This document shows positions 22,021-33,256 of a DNA stretch of 64,000 nt, piece after piece. The position numbers and the translations under genes were made by a program. The notes beneath the pieces are model-generated. The model searched no databases. It was not told where the DNA came from and worked only from the letters and a program-made list of their open reading frames with translations. Origin of the DNA: Nelumbo lutea (lineage: Eukaryota > Streptophyta > Magnoliopsida > Proteales > Nelumbonaceae); NCBI GenBank assembly GCA_022828595.1, contig JAKGHH010000001.1:119858999-119922998 (forward strand), written 5' to 3'. Positions within the stretch are counted from its first letter, which is position 1. Every line of letters starts with the position of its first letter.

Positions 22021-22586
22021 AAACCCGGCTCCACCTGTCACCGTGATTCGCAACCCATTCCTTTTCAGCCCCAACGGTTTTCCCTCCAAGATTTGTAGTC
22101 CCAAGGATGTGGTGCTCCAACTCATCCAAGTCCTACTCCTTCCCTTCCACCTTACCATCCTTCAGCAGCTCAAATGGGTGCAACAATGAGCAAATCTTCA
22201 TCGTCAGCAATGATATGACCCCACCAAGCTCACATGCCTGCAGCTAATACTGGTAACGCTAATATATTTGTTCTTACAACTACAAATAGTTTTGGTCTTG
22301 TTTTGTCTTCATATGAAAAGATTGAAAGTGGATCTGGATTCCCCTATCACGAAATACATCTACGGTATTGAGTAGTAATTGTAGCCAACCTTTAGAGGGG
22401 AGGAAGACAGTAGCATGAATACTAGGGTAGCGGTGACCATGCCGACCAAGATGAACATGAGACGTTGCTCGTGGAGCATGTAGCTAATTGGGCGAGTTAC
22501 AGAGAACGTGGCTTCAAGGGCTTCGAAGAATACGTGTCCGCCTGAGATTGTGTCTCATGGCCTCTGCAAATCAATTCCAAGGCAAT
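22021..22586 (-). pseudogene. UXS: UDP-glucuronate decarboxylase (UXS) N-terminal gene fragment
   Basis: UXS makes UDP-xylose from UDP-glucuronate in the Golgi or cytosol. On the minus strand the fragment begins where relatives have the start, but ATG reads ATT (22584-22586). Then come ELICRGHETQ and SSKPLKP, a one-base-type shift, and FSVTRPISYMLHEQRL with a membrane segment FILVGMVTATLVFMLL. After about 250 bp of unrelated or decayed sequence, PLGLKRNGLRITVTGGAGF appears at the left end, which is the start of the NAD-binding Rossmann fold with GxGGAGF. Homology stops right after GAGF. The start loss, shift and truncation make it a dead fragment. I see no catalytic domain. Confidence 0.75.
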
Positions 22587-23003
22587 ATTTTGATTTCCCA
22601 ACCAATACTATTGTTCTGTCCCTCGGAATTACTCTGGACTTTCGAAAAGAGATTACTCTCTCTCTCTCTTCAAAACTCCTTCTTAGGTCGCTTCTAGAAA
22701 GTAAAACGATATACTCATAATGAACTTGAACATTGCCACTAAAAGTTTGCCTATCTGCTAAATGAAAGAGATCATTTGAATTCTGAAACGTATAAAGAAA
22801 AGGTTAACATTGGGTTTTAAAAAAATGTATAGGTCATGTGGTGTCATATATGCATGCATTGTGACAGAACATTAGACACTAACGATAGGGGTAGAAGTAG
22901 TTAATTGTTAGAAAACTTAGAGATACGCTAAGACAATATATAAACATTAAGGTTAGAATTAGTCAATTAGCTAAACCATAAGGGTAGTTTAAAAAATTTG
23001 TCC
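22587..23003. other. Intergenic, no gene seen
   Basis: A (TC)n-like stretch (TACTCTCTCTCTCTCTTC) near 22655 is the only feature. Confidence 0.4.
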
Positions 23004-23187
23004 TTAAAAATAAGGGTAAAATACAAAAACCTCCCCTAAAGTTTCTTATAATCATAAAACCCCCTTTTAGTTTCACCTTACCAAAAACTTCCCTTAGGTT
23101 TTTGAAGAATTGGACAAAAACCTCTCTTCCATCATTGACCCAAATGGTAAACACATAAAGTTACAAAATTACCCTTGACTAATCGTT
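23004..23187. repeat. Dispersed repeat starting GGGTAAAATACAAAAACCTC, copy i
   Basis: This copy shares its first 180 bp or so with 45208-45375 (same landmarks: CCTCCCCTAAAGTTT, AAGAATTGGACAAAA, AAACACATAAAGTTAC, CTAATCGT). A shorter relative at 43997-44815 has clear terminal inverted repeats, so this is probably one end of a TIR-type DNA transposon. It stops where the LTR fragment begins. Confidence 0.65.
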
Positions 23188-23502
23188 CTGATCTGGTTCA
23201 GGGTCTCAAGAAAACCCACACTGCATGTATCTCAGGTCTCACTCTAGTAACTGAGACAAGCCACCCCAACCAACTTGGTGGCATATCAGTGTCAGCCTTG
23301 GTAGGATAAATCTCCCCAGATTTATCCAATGACTGTGAAGATTCTAAACTAACACGAGTCTCATATGTGTCCAGTTTAAGGGTATTATACAGAAACACAC
23401 CATAATAACATGAATCAAATATGTACTTTATTCATTTACATTAAATGTCATAATGTATATCATTCTGAATGGAGCTAAGGACATACACTGTCTAACATGC
23501 CT
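23188..23502 (-). repeat. LTR fragment (first ~315 bp) of the 1.93-kb LTR family
   Basis: Read on the minus strand it starts TGTTAGACAGTGTATG and matches the start of the solo LTRs at 47428-49353 and 51496-53424 (shared landmarks GACTCGTGTTAGTTTAGAA and AATGAATAAAGTACATATTTG). Only the first sixth of the LTR is present. It breaks off next to the dispersed repeat on one side and abuts LINE sequence on the other. Confidence 0.85.
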
Positions 23503-25060
23503 TCCGAAAGGAGTTAAGCTAACCAAGGTCCGAGGTTGAATCATCTGTTGTTCATTGATGACATACTGTTATTTGGCTATTGTTCTCCACAAGAGATCAA
23601 CATGCTTCATGACACTATCAAATTTCAGGTCAAGAGGACAACTATGACAAGTCATCAATTCTCTTCGGTAGGAATGTGCATAGACTTCACAAGAACCTCC
23701 TATCACGTCAACTTGGTGTTAAGATAATGGCTCGGAAAGAAAAATATCATGGAATTCCAATTTTGGGAAGTAACAAAAGAAGGGTCGGTTGGAAATTTCT
23801 AGTGGAGAAAGTGAAGTCAAAACTTAAAGGATGGAAAGTACTCATCAAATCATCTATCTCTGCAATCCCATCCTATTTCATCTCAATACAAGAAATCCTA
23901 TCTTATTGCACGAGATTTCTGGTGAGGCTTCTCTTCTGAAAGCAAACATATTTATCTAAAAGCTTGGTCTTCCATACAAAAGCCAAGGAGTGTAGGGGGG
24001 CTCGGTTTTAAGGCTATGGATTTCAAAACTAAAGCTTTGGTAATGAAACTAGCATGGTCCTTCATTTTGAACCCTTCAAATCTTTGGTGTGCACTTTTGA
24101 GGGGGAAGTATCATAAGCCAAATATTTATTATGTGAATTCACAAGCCCAGAGTTTTGATTTAAGAATTTGGCACAACAAGGTCGGTTGCAAAGATCTGCT
24201 TCACTTGGGAGCCCGTTCTTTAATTGGGGATGGTAGTGAAGTGAGAATCCTCCATGAAACTTGGCTACCTCATCCTGTAGAACTTCAACAAGGGGTGGAG
24301 TTGTGTGGACCCTGAACTGCCTCTTTAATCCTCACACTGTGACCACCATATCCATGATTCCATTACAATCTCAGATTATCGGAGCTAGGGATCGACTTGT
24401 GTAAACCCTAAACCCATCAGGTTCGTTCACATGTGCCTTTGCTTACAGAACCATAGTGTCTCAAGAGGATAGCAGTTCAGGGGCAATGGAAGCTTTTCTA
24501 GGGGTAACTTGGAAATATTTCTGGAAAATTAAGTTGCTTTTGTGTATCCTTTGTTTCCTCTGGATGTGCCTTAAACGAGCCATTCCTTTATTGATGGAGC
24601 TCTCCAAGCATAGTGTGAAGTTTGATAAGAAGTGTTTGGTGTGTAATGAAGGGGTTGAAGACATGGAACACAATTTTTTAAATTGCCCTACAATGAGGAA
24701 TGTTTGGTTTGGATCGACTCTATCCTTAAGGGTGGATCTTTTTGAAGGGACAAACTTTATAGATTGGATCTTAAGCTGGTGAACCCAGAACGAGGAGATG
24801 TTTTCCTTTCCACACAGTGACTTTATGTTTGGTGTTTTTATTTTGTGGCATGGATGGAAAGCCAGGTGTAAGGTGGAGGGTCAGAAGTTTCACCCCAATG
24901 GTATAATTGATGCAGCTAATGCCCACTTTCTGGAACACATCTTGTCCCTATTCCACCACCAGCCAGTTGTTGAGAGTTCCATTAGCACACCTGGCCTATT
25001 GATTTATGTATTTCAATGGGAAAGGGTTATGATTATTTTGTTCTGATTTTAATTTCCTCC
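23503..25060 (+). mobile_element. L1-type LINE fragment (RT end and zf-RVT domain)
   Basis: The plus strand gives NHLLFIDDILLFG at about 23539-23577. The RT catalytic block is FADD in most relatives, here FIDD. It is followed by EKYHGIPIL, LKGWKVL and SAIPSYFI, then LGFKAMDFKTKALVMKLAW and the zf-RVT block (CLVCNEGVEDMEHNFLNCP near 24635). Several frame changes and stops break it. It begins exactly where the LTR fragment ends, so one of the two was cut by the event that joined them. Confidence 0.8.
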
Positions 25061-25889
25061 CCCTTTTTTCTTTAGAGATACAACTACAAAAAAGAAATTA
25101 GTTTTCTAGTGATGTAACCTCATGTTTGATAGTGTTTATCACCTAATGAAAAATTCTTAGTTTTATAGTTTTTGTCCTAAACATACTGTACCATTGAGGT
25201 GTTGGGAATATTGGCTTACAGTGAAAAATTTTTAGTTTGATCATCTATTGTCTCTATAATTTGAATATTTACTGAATTGAAAGGCAATTAGTAATAGACT
25301 AACTTATGTCATTTTAATTAGTTGCTTAAGTCTTAAGAAAATTATAATTGAAGAAGTTTGAAAAGAACATAGATGAACAATATAAGAAAAACAAAGATAA
25401 AACATTGAATAATAGAATGTAGAATAGAAATGAAATCCATCAAAAACTCAAATAGTAGCTGATGATTAAGGCAATGATGCTGTAATGATTTTTTTAGAGA
25501 ACTTTTGGGTCATAAATTCATAGCTTATTGGCTACAAGGTAGGAAAAAGAGTGATACAAACTCCAAATTGTCAACAAGAGATAATATAATAAGAAAAAAG
25601 ACAAAATAATCAAGCTCATCATCATTGTGATCAAGTCTATCTTGATTTTTTTTTTCATATATGGAGTCAAATTGAGGCTAAATTCTAAAGATAGACTTGG
25701 TTTGGGCAGAAGCCATAGTTTGAAAATTCACATTGATTAACCTCACTATTGCCACCTAGTTAATAACCAAATTATTTGAATTGGTCATAGGATAGCTTAT
25801 CACTTTTTATGGGTCCAAGTCATATTATTCACTAGTAGTCTAGTACTTTAATTAACGGTTTGATTGAATCCACTTAAACCATTGGGTTT
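25061..25889. other. AT-rich stretch, no gene seen
   Basis: This may include the untranslated tail of the LINE on its left and the 5' part of the hAT element on its right. No terminal inverted repeat could be placed. Confidence 0.4.
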
Positions 25890-28490
25890 GTGTTTTTGTA
25901 CTTGCTATTAGTTGGTAATGGTATTCATCAAAGGTCATCCCCAATCGGGGTTGAACTTGAACACTCTCAAACCCCAGTTTCATCAATTCCAATTGGTTCT
26001 CCAAGTGAGTCACCCATTGTATATCCCGCTCAAAATTCTAATGAAGTCTTGATTGATGATTCAGACTCACCTAATCAAGCCCCCAATGGTAATGTTTGTG
26101 GAAAAAAAGGAAATTAACATATATTGTTTGAAATGACTTTAAAAAAGTAAAAGTAAATGGGGAGGATATGTTAGTGTATAATTATTGTCATAAGAATCTT
26201 GGAGGTAGTAGTAAAAATGGGGCGAATCTTTTGCATGACCATTATAAGATTTGTCCAAGAAAGTTTTATCAAGATATAAGGCAACATGTTCTACCCGAGC
26301 CCAGTCCGGCCCGACCTATAACTAAACCTAAAATTCCTAGTCGAATACCCCTCTTTTTTTCACCTCTTTCTCTTCTTTTTTCAACCGAATTCTTCTTCTC
26401 CACATCCTCTTTCCGTCTTTAATATTCTTTTTTTAATATAATAAATTTTGAATTTATATATTTTTTTAATGTAAATAAATTCTTATTTATATTGATTATT
26501 GAATAGGGAAAAAATCTAATTTTTTTATTAGGTCGGGCTTCGGGCATTTTACCCAAGTTGTAAGCCCGTTGGTCGGGCCGGGCTCGGACTCGGGCCTAAC
26601 ATATTTCCATTAATGAAGAGTAAAAACCCGACTCAAGCCCGGCCCGGCCCAGCCCATGAACAGGTCTAGTTCTACTAAAAGAACTGGGAAAGACTGATGA
26701 GGAAGTGTGTGTTTGCAATTATCATTTTGATCAAAATGCTTCAAGGAAAGACCTTCCCACCATAATAATTTTACATGAGTAACCACTTTCAGTGGTTGAG
26801 CATTATGGATTTAGGAAATACACAAATGGTCTTCAACCTTTGTTTAAGGTTCCTTCTCAAAATACTATCAAAAGTGATATCTTGAAGATATATGACTATG
26901 AGAAATCAAAGACATTGCACTTGTTGGAGAAGAATCCTATTAAGGTTGCAATAACTACTGATATGTGGACAATTAGCAACCAAAAGAAAGGGTTTATGGC
27001 TATTATGAAGCATTTCATTGATGACAGTTGGGAGATGCAAAGTCGGATTATGAGGTATTTATTTTTCAATATGTTATTTTAAAATTATTTTTCTTAGTAC
27101 ATTGTCAAAGTTCTTTTTTTTTGTATTATTAGTTTATTACAGATAAGCTAATTTGATTTTAGAACATATATTTGAGAGTTGCTCTTATTAGTAAATTAAT
27201 GTTACATTTTTAAGATTGTTTATGTGCCTTGTCCACACACTTTGGAAGCACTTCCTAATGTTTTGGTGGATTGCATGATAGATAGGAATGTTGATAGAAA
27301 GTTGTCAACAATGATAGTGGATAATTGCTCTACTAATGATTCCTTCATTGAGATTGTCTTGAGTAAGCTTAACATTTTTGCACATATATTAGATGGAAAA
27401 TTGTTTCATATGCGTTATTATACTCATACTCTCAACTTGATTATCCAAGATGATCTAGGGATCATTGGAGAAGGCATAAAAAGGGTTAGAAATAATGTGG
27501 CTTTTTGGTAACATCACCCAAAAGAGATCAAGATTTTAAAGAAATAGAACGTTAGTTGCAAATATCAAGTTCAAAAAAATTGGTTCTTGATTGTAAGACT
27601 TAATGGAACTTGACATATTTGATGCTTAGTGTTGCTTTAATTTATAAAGATGCGTTTCATCAGTTGAAACAATGCCTTTATATAAATGTTTGCCAACTAA
27701 AAAAGATTTAGCTAAAGAAATTTGTGAGAGGTTGTGAGCATTTTATAATGTAATTGAAACATTTTCTGGGATTAAATATCCAATGGCAAACAAGTTATTC
27801 CCACTGATTTGTGAGATTAGACTTTCATTATATCAATGGCTCTCATGTTTTAATGAAATTATTAGAACAATGGCATCAAGTATGTTGGCTAAATCTGACA
27901 AGTATTAGTTCATCATTCATGGAGTAATGGCTGTAGCATGTGTTTTAGATCCAAGGTCCATGTTAAAGTTATTAGAGTATTTCTTTTCCAAACTTTATGA
28001 AAGTTTTGCTTCAGATGAAATCATGATGATTCACTAACTTTATTGTGATTTACGCCATGAGTATCAATCAAGATCTAACTCTAAAAAGAATACTCATTAG
28101 TAGAAAGGAATTTCTTCATCTTCATCTTCTTCATGAATGATTCTATAAATTCCAATTCTCTCTATGAGTATGATTCATTTATTTATGATTCTGATGATAT
28201 GATGATGAAATCTGAATCAGATCATTATTTGGAGGAGAAAGTCTTGCTAAGAGATCCAAATTTTGATATACCGGCTTGGTGAAAGTCCAGTGGAATCAAG
28301 TATCCAACATTACACAAGATTGTTAAGGACATTTTAGCTATTCCCATTTCAATTGTAGTTTCTAAGTCTGCTTTTAGTATCGATGGTAGATTGGTGAGTC
28401 CTCATTATAATAGACTTCATGTTGAAACTTTGGAAGTGTTAATGTGTGCTCAAAATTGGTTATTGAAGCAAGTACAAGGTAATGAAATTA
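25890..28490 (+). pseudogene. hAT transposase (RICESLEEPER-like), decayed
   Basis: The order fits a plant hAT transposase: an S/P-rich N-terminus, a BED-type finger near 26110-26275 (NYCHKNLGGSSKNG ... HDHYKICP; the first Cys is lost and a Trp codon reads TGA), the region VEHYGFRKY ... NTIKSDILKIYDYEK, and TTDMWT near 26960, which carries a catalytic Asp. An apparent intron at about 27055-27210 follows, then VDNCSTND and HTLNLIIQDDLG. The C-terminal dimerisation domain lies near 28240-28470 (IKYPTLHKI, DILAIPIS, AFSIDGRLVSPH, LEVLMCAQNW). Many stops are present. A 374-bp MITE interrupts it. No terminal repeats were found. Confidence 0.85.
26295..26668. mobile_element. hAT-type MITE inserted in the hAT transposase
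   Basis: The insert breaks the transposase frame between RQHVL and LKELGKT and is flanked by GTTCTAC at 26288-26294 and 26669-26675. Its right end reads, inverted, TAGACCTGTTCATGGGC followed by runs of GGGCCGGGC, a layout known from plant hAT MITEs. The left end lacks a matching terminal repeat. It has no coding capacity. Confidence 0.75.
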
Positions 28491-28984
28491 ATATTATAAA
28501 ACTATTAAATTTATTTTTGATTTATATCTAATTTGATGTCTTTAATATTATTTTATTGTCTTTTCTTTTTAAGTGTTCATTCAAAAGACACAGATGCATA
28601 TTATCGCACAACTGAATATGATTCTGATGTTGATGAGGCAGTAGATATTCTTCTTAATTTGATTATTGATGTTTATGAAATTTGTGATTATTGTTTATAT
28701 TTATAATCGATAATTACTTTACTTTTTGTGGAAAGTGCCTTAACAACAAAGTCAATCAAGTCAGACTAGTTGAATATTTAATGATGCCATGATAGACTAT
28801 CAATGGGTATTTTGAAGTTAAACTATTTTATAATTTAGTATATTTTATTTGGCGGTGTTGTATGTTGGGCAAAACTTAATTTCATTGTTATCTGGGTAAC
28901 TTACTCCCTTTTAGTCAGTGGTTTTTTATTTATTGAAACGTTAGGGTGACTTTCTCTCTTTTAGTTCAAAATACAAGTATTTCC
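28491..28984. other. Tail of the hAT element and spacer
   Basis: Sequence near 28575-28720 keeps an open acidic stretch (DTDAYYRTTEYDSDVDEA) like the C-terminus of hAT transposases. After that nothing is recognised. Confidence 0.4.
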
Positions 28985-29703
28985 CTTTCTTAAATTCAAT
29001 ATCAAGCTTAATACTTCATCTATGATTGAGACTCTCAAAGAGGTAAGGTGTCATCAATTATAATTCTTTAAAATTTGCATACAAATAGTTATTACAAGTT
29101 ACCCTTATTTTTTTTTAAACAATAAGTGTTTATTTTCTGCCCCTCATAATGTTCCTTCTATTGGCGGAGCTATATGTAATCAATGAACAATATGAGAAAT
29201 CTCATGCATTATATGCTTAATTAAGTGCTCTAAGTGCATATGCAAACAGAAATACACCTATGCGCTATGTAACTAAAAAATACAATATAAAGTTGTGGCA
29301 TACTTGTATTTTGATTTACTAATGTCTTTTTTTTCACTTTTTTAGCTTATGAAGCTTGACATATTTGACTTCATCAACAAACATAATTTGCATGATGCCA
29401 TTCCTGACAAGGTATAGTAGTGTCAATTCTTGCAAAGTTACCCAACGATTTAGTAGTTTTTAAAGAAAACAAAAACTTACCGATTTAGTTTTCCTTTAAA
29501 TAACTAACTTCTTATCTTAGTTTGAGTTTTTCTGTATACAATAACATGCATTTGTTATATCTGGAAGGCCACACTCGTATTTTTAAATTTGATTACATAA
29601 ACTACATACTTATTTGTATAAAACCATCTTATTCTGTTTGCTTTTGTAGGTTGTCCAACTGATGTTAATGGATTGGAAATGTGCAGTCTCTTTACTGATC
29701 CAG
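28985..29703 (+). pseudogene. VPS41: VPS41-like gene fragment, four consecutive exons
   Basis: VPS41 is a subunit of the HOPS tethering complex at the vacuole. Four pieces match its C-terminal half in order: LNTSSMIETLKE (ends 29042, donor GTAAGG), LAELYVINEQYEKSHALYA (29161-29216), MKLDIFDFINKHNLHDAIP (29346-29411, acceptor TTTTTTAG, donor GTATAG) and VVQLMLMDWKCAVSLLIQ (from 29650, acceptor TTTTGTAG). The pieces keep their introns, so this is a genomic duplicate or relic and not a retrocopy. The second piece runs into a TAA and the last lacks a GT donor at 29704, so it is broken. The other exons were not found in this window. Confidence 0.7.
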
Positions 29704-30339
29704 TGCTGTAACCATGTAGTTTCATTCAGATTTCTATTGTTTTACTTTTATATTTATGTTCAGCTTTAGCTATTTCATGAAAATTCTAGACAAATTTATG
29801 ATAATATGAGGCAGTTTTAAAAGTAGATACAATTTAATGAAACCATGTTTAGTTTCCTAATATTTTGATATTTATTTTAACTTCACGTGTTAGTTGACTT
29901 TGTTAAGTTGGGAAACAAACCAAACAAGCAGAACCTCCACTTTGAAATATTGGAAGAAGAAAAAAAACTCCCAATTGGGGTTGATTGAGGTCACAAATGA
30001 ATCAAAATATAGAAAATGAGGAAACAGCGAATCACATAAACAAACAAACCAATATTTAGTGCAGAAACCTGTTAGGAACCATGACCAGTCGAGGATCTAG
30101 GTCTCCAACGGTGAACCCATCCCCATCGGGGTCGGGGATGGTGGACCATTTCATTCTGTGATGGGATCGGGGATGGGGATGGGGGATGTTTTGAAAATTG
30201 GGGTCAGGGATGGGGAACCCGAACCTGCCTTGTTACCATTCCTAAGTAGTAGAGGTAGACATCCACAATCAAGCTATGGCTTGATAGAAACAATCCACTA
30301 TTCCTTCCTCATCCTTTGGCAAGATAGGCATAACTTGTA
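29704..30339. other. Spacer with a GC-rich MITE-like patch
   Basis: Around 30110-30230 there is a patch of repeated GGGGATGGGG / CCCCATCCCC words (GATCGGGGATGGGGATGGGGG) that resembles the inner part of some plant hAT MITEs. No ends were found. The rest is featureless. Confidence 0.4.
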
Positions 30340-30369
30340 CCCTTAGTGCTATCCAACTTCATCCCAATG

Positions 30370-30645
30370 ACTCCTAGGTTATTGACTCAGGCGCCTCTAA
30401 ACATATGATAGATCATTCTTCCTATTTCTCATCTTATCATCTCGGTTTTGGGAAAGATAAAGTGAGAATTGTTAATGTTTCTCTTTCCCTCATTCATGGA
30501 AAAGGGGATATCCAATTTAGAAAGGATCATTCTCTTAAGTCAGTTTTGCATGTTCCTAACTTTATTGCTAATTTGCTTTCAATTTCTAAAACCATTAAAA
30601 CCTTGGACTGTATTGTGACATTTTTCCCTACACATTGTGTTTTAT
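30370..30645 (+). pseudogene. copia-2 protease fragment
   Basis: The sequence VIDSGASKHMIDHSSYF followed by LKSVLHVPNFIANLLSISK is the typical start of the aspartic protease and the segment after it in copia Gag-Pol. The Trp before VIDSG reads TAG. The similarity ends near 30645, where a foreign insert begins. Confidence 0.85.
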
Positions 30646-31140
30646 AGAACCGGATGATGAGGCATAGAACTAGGAAAGGGAGAGGTTCAACTGGGGTCGA
30701 ATTGTGATGACATGGCATAAACATATATATATATATAATAAATATATCTTACAACTTTTAATACACTTAAATATGGTGGATGGATGGTAAGCTTCTTAAT
30801 TTTTAAAACAAATGACTTTAAAATATGTGCATAATAATGTAAGATATACAATAAAGAGTCATTAATTAACATAAGTAAAGAGGTGGATAAATAGTAATTA
30901 AGTAATATGTGAAAATAAGAGGTCTTGGGTTCAAATCTTGTTAACTACATTTTAAAATTTCACTTGTGTATGGACACAAGTGGTTTCATGAAACTGGGAC
31001 TGGTTCACTAGCTTTTTGGTTAAACCGATTGGTTAATCAGTTTCATAGGGTTTTTAGTAAGTCTAGTTATTGGGGTGTGACCGAATTGGTTAGGATCCCA
31101 GGTCACGGTTCAATTGGTTTGATTGAATGGTTTGGTTCAA
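30646..31140. mobile_element. Unclassified AT-rich insert in copia-2
   Basis: About 495 bp separate two pieces of copia-2 that adjoin in intact elements. The insert has an AT microsatellite (30721-30740), a B-box-like GGTTCAAATC near 30930 and a GGTTCAATTGG-rich right end like that of hAT MITEs. I found no target duplication, so the class is open. Confidence 0.4.
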
Positions 31141-31353
31141 TTATCTAAACACTACAAATGATTAAGAGTTGTCATGATACTGGTAGTCTCTACTACCTCA
31201 GCAGAGATATCAATTCTTCTCTTAAAGCTTCAACAAGTCACATTGGTGAATGCAAGGAGTCTAATGCTACCATCTATCTCTAGCATGCCAAATTGGGTCA
31301 TTTGTCTTTTATATTGTTAAGAGTCTTGTTTCCAAAGTTGTTTGAATATGTGT
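31141..31353 (+). pseudogene. copia-2 pre-integrase fragment
   Basis: The frame reads SCHDTGSLYYLS and then AKLGHLSF, the HxLGH part of the integrase zinc-binding region with His read as part of a TAG-HAK context. It ends in FEYV at the copia-3 target site TGTGT. Confidence 0.75.
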
Positions 31354-31616
31354 TGTTGCAAAATATAGAGGGAGAAAAGAATAAGATTTTCTTTATTGAT
31401 GATAAAATCATATTGAGCATACACCTTAAATAAGAAAAGATAGAAAAGACAAAACCCCTAGAATTTCTCTCAATTAGGGATTGACTAAATCTTTCCCTTA
31501 ATCCTAGGATATGACTTTCCTAAATTTATTCAAATCTAATCTTTCCCAAATTTATTCAAATCAAATCATATCTTTCTTAATTTGCCGCAAATCCTGTCTT
31601 TCTTAATTTGTCGACA
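31354..31616 (-). repeat. copia-3 3' LTR
   Basis: This is the left copy of the LTR on the plus strand (starts TGTTGCAAAATATAG, ends AATTTGTCGACA). It shares nearly all its length with 35570-35831. Confidence 0.95.
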
Positions 31617-31659
31617 CTCTCCCTCAAGTTGGTGCAAAGATATCTATTATGCCCAACTT

Positions 31660-32831
31660 ACTAACTTAAAGTTCAAATGGCTGTCTCAACAAGCCCTTAG
31701 TCAAAACATCTGCAACTTGCTGCGTGGATGGTACAAACAGAGTGCAGATTATTCCTTCTTCAAGCTTCTCCTTTATAAAGTGTTTGTCAATCTCAACATG
31801 TTTAGTCCTGTCATGTAGAACTGGATTATGAGCAATGCTGATAGCTGCCTTGTTATCACAATACAATTTCATAGGAAAGCTCACTGGTATCTTAAGATTT
31901 GATAGCACCCTCTTTAGCCAAAGAACCTCACACACTCCTTGAGCCATTGATCTAAATTCAGCCTCAACACTACTTCTAGCAACTACACTTTGCTTCTTGT
32001 TTCTCCAAGTAACTAAATTGCCTCAAAGAAATGTGCGGTACCCCAAAGTTGACCTTCTATCAGTGATCGAACCTGCCCAGTCTACATCTGTATACACCTC
32101 AACCCTTATCTTCTCATTTTTCTTGAAGAAGAGTCATTTTCCTAGTGTTCCTTTTAGGTACTTAAGAATTCGATACACAACTTGAAGATGTTCTTTGTAT
32201 GGGGAGTGCATAAATTGACTCACCATACTCGCAGCGAAGATGTTCTTCCTATTAGCCTTTGGTATCTTCCTGTATCTACTAGAACCCCATCTTTAACTTC
32301 TCCAAGTTTAGTATTAACTTCTATCGGAGTGTCTGAAGGTTTGCATCCACTCATTCCAGTTTCTTTCAAGAGATCTAAAATATATTTTCATTGCGAAACC
32401 ACAATGCCCATCTTTGATCTTGCCACTTCCATTCCAAGAAAGTACCTTAGCTGGCCTAAGTCTTTAATCTCGAATTCCTTGGCTAAGCTCTGCTTTAGTA
32501 TGCTCATCTCTTCAATATCATCTCCAGTCAAGATTATGTCATCAACATAGACAATCATAACCAAAACCTTGTCTTTGGTGGATCTTTTTGTGAAAAAGGT
32601 ATGATCAGATTGTCCTTGACTATATCTCTGACTTTTAACGAACCTTGTGAATCTTTCAAACCAAGCTTTGGGAGACTGTTTAAGTCCATATACTACTTGG
32701 GAGACCACCATCCTCTTTAATAAAGGATCAAACCAAGCAATGGGAAGATCAAGCTGACTGAAAGAATTAGAATTACCTGGAGGAATATTTTCAAGGATTT
32801 TTGGAGAATTATCATGAATTTCATGATCCAA
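31660..32831 (-). pseudogene. copia-3 RT (second half) and RNase H, broken
   Basis: RT from YGLKQSPKAWFERF onward is present with the catalytic YVDD near 32535-32550 and DLGQLRYFLGMEVARSK. The fingers and first catalytic Asp region (usually KARLVAKGY ... DVKNAFLHG) are absent, so a deletion joins a pre-RT linker straight to YGLKQSP. RNase H ends with LYCDNKAAI and TKHVEIDKHF (31660-31950) and carries stops in the middle. Confidence 0.85.
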
Positions 32832-33256
32832 CCTCAGTTCAAATTCTTGTTGATGCTACGGAATAGTGCCTCTCCTTTTCTGTGCTAGATATTCCCTTGA
32901 ATATACAAGGCCTTTATACTGTTTCGCACACATCTCTGTTGTTTCAACTTTTTCATTTTGAGACGACATCACCAAAAGTTGTTCATTTTCAATATTTAAT
33001 TCATTTGTTTCCACTAATTTTGCATTTTCTGCCTCACTTTCTTTCGGTGACTACTTGTGAGGAACATCATTATGGACAAATTCAAACATTAAATCAAAAC
33101 CATTTAAAAAACCATCTTCACTAGTGTTGCTCTCCCCCTGAAGATGAGAGTTGCTATAGTATGATGTTCCTTCAAAGAATGTGACATCCATAATCACAAA
33201 CATCCTTTTCAAAACTGGATCAAAGCATTTGTAACCTCTCAGATTAGTGGGATAGC

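Noticed and set aside
21728..22189. 153-residue plus-strand open frame
   Set aside because: Its second half is the antisense reading of the UXS fragment, where the minus strand gives a clear match.
30925..30945. tRNA-like B box (GGTTCAAATCTTG), similar at 60852
   Set aside because: No A box at the right distance and no cloverleaf could be drawn; probably part of a MITE or SINE remnant.
32182..33124. Plus-strand open frames at 32182-32550 and 32882-33124
   Set aside because: They are antisense shadows of the copia-3 RT and linker.
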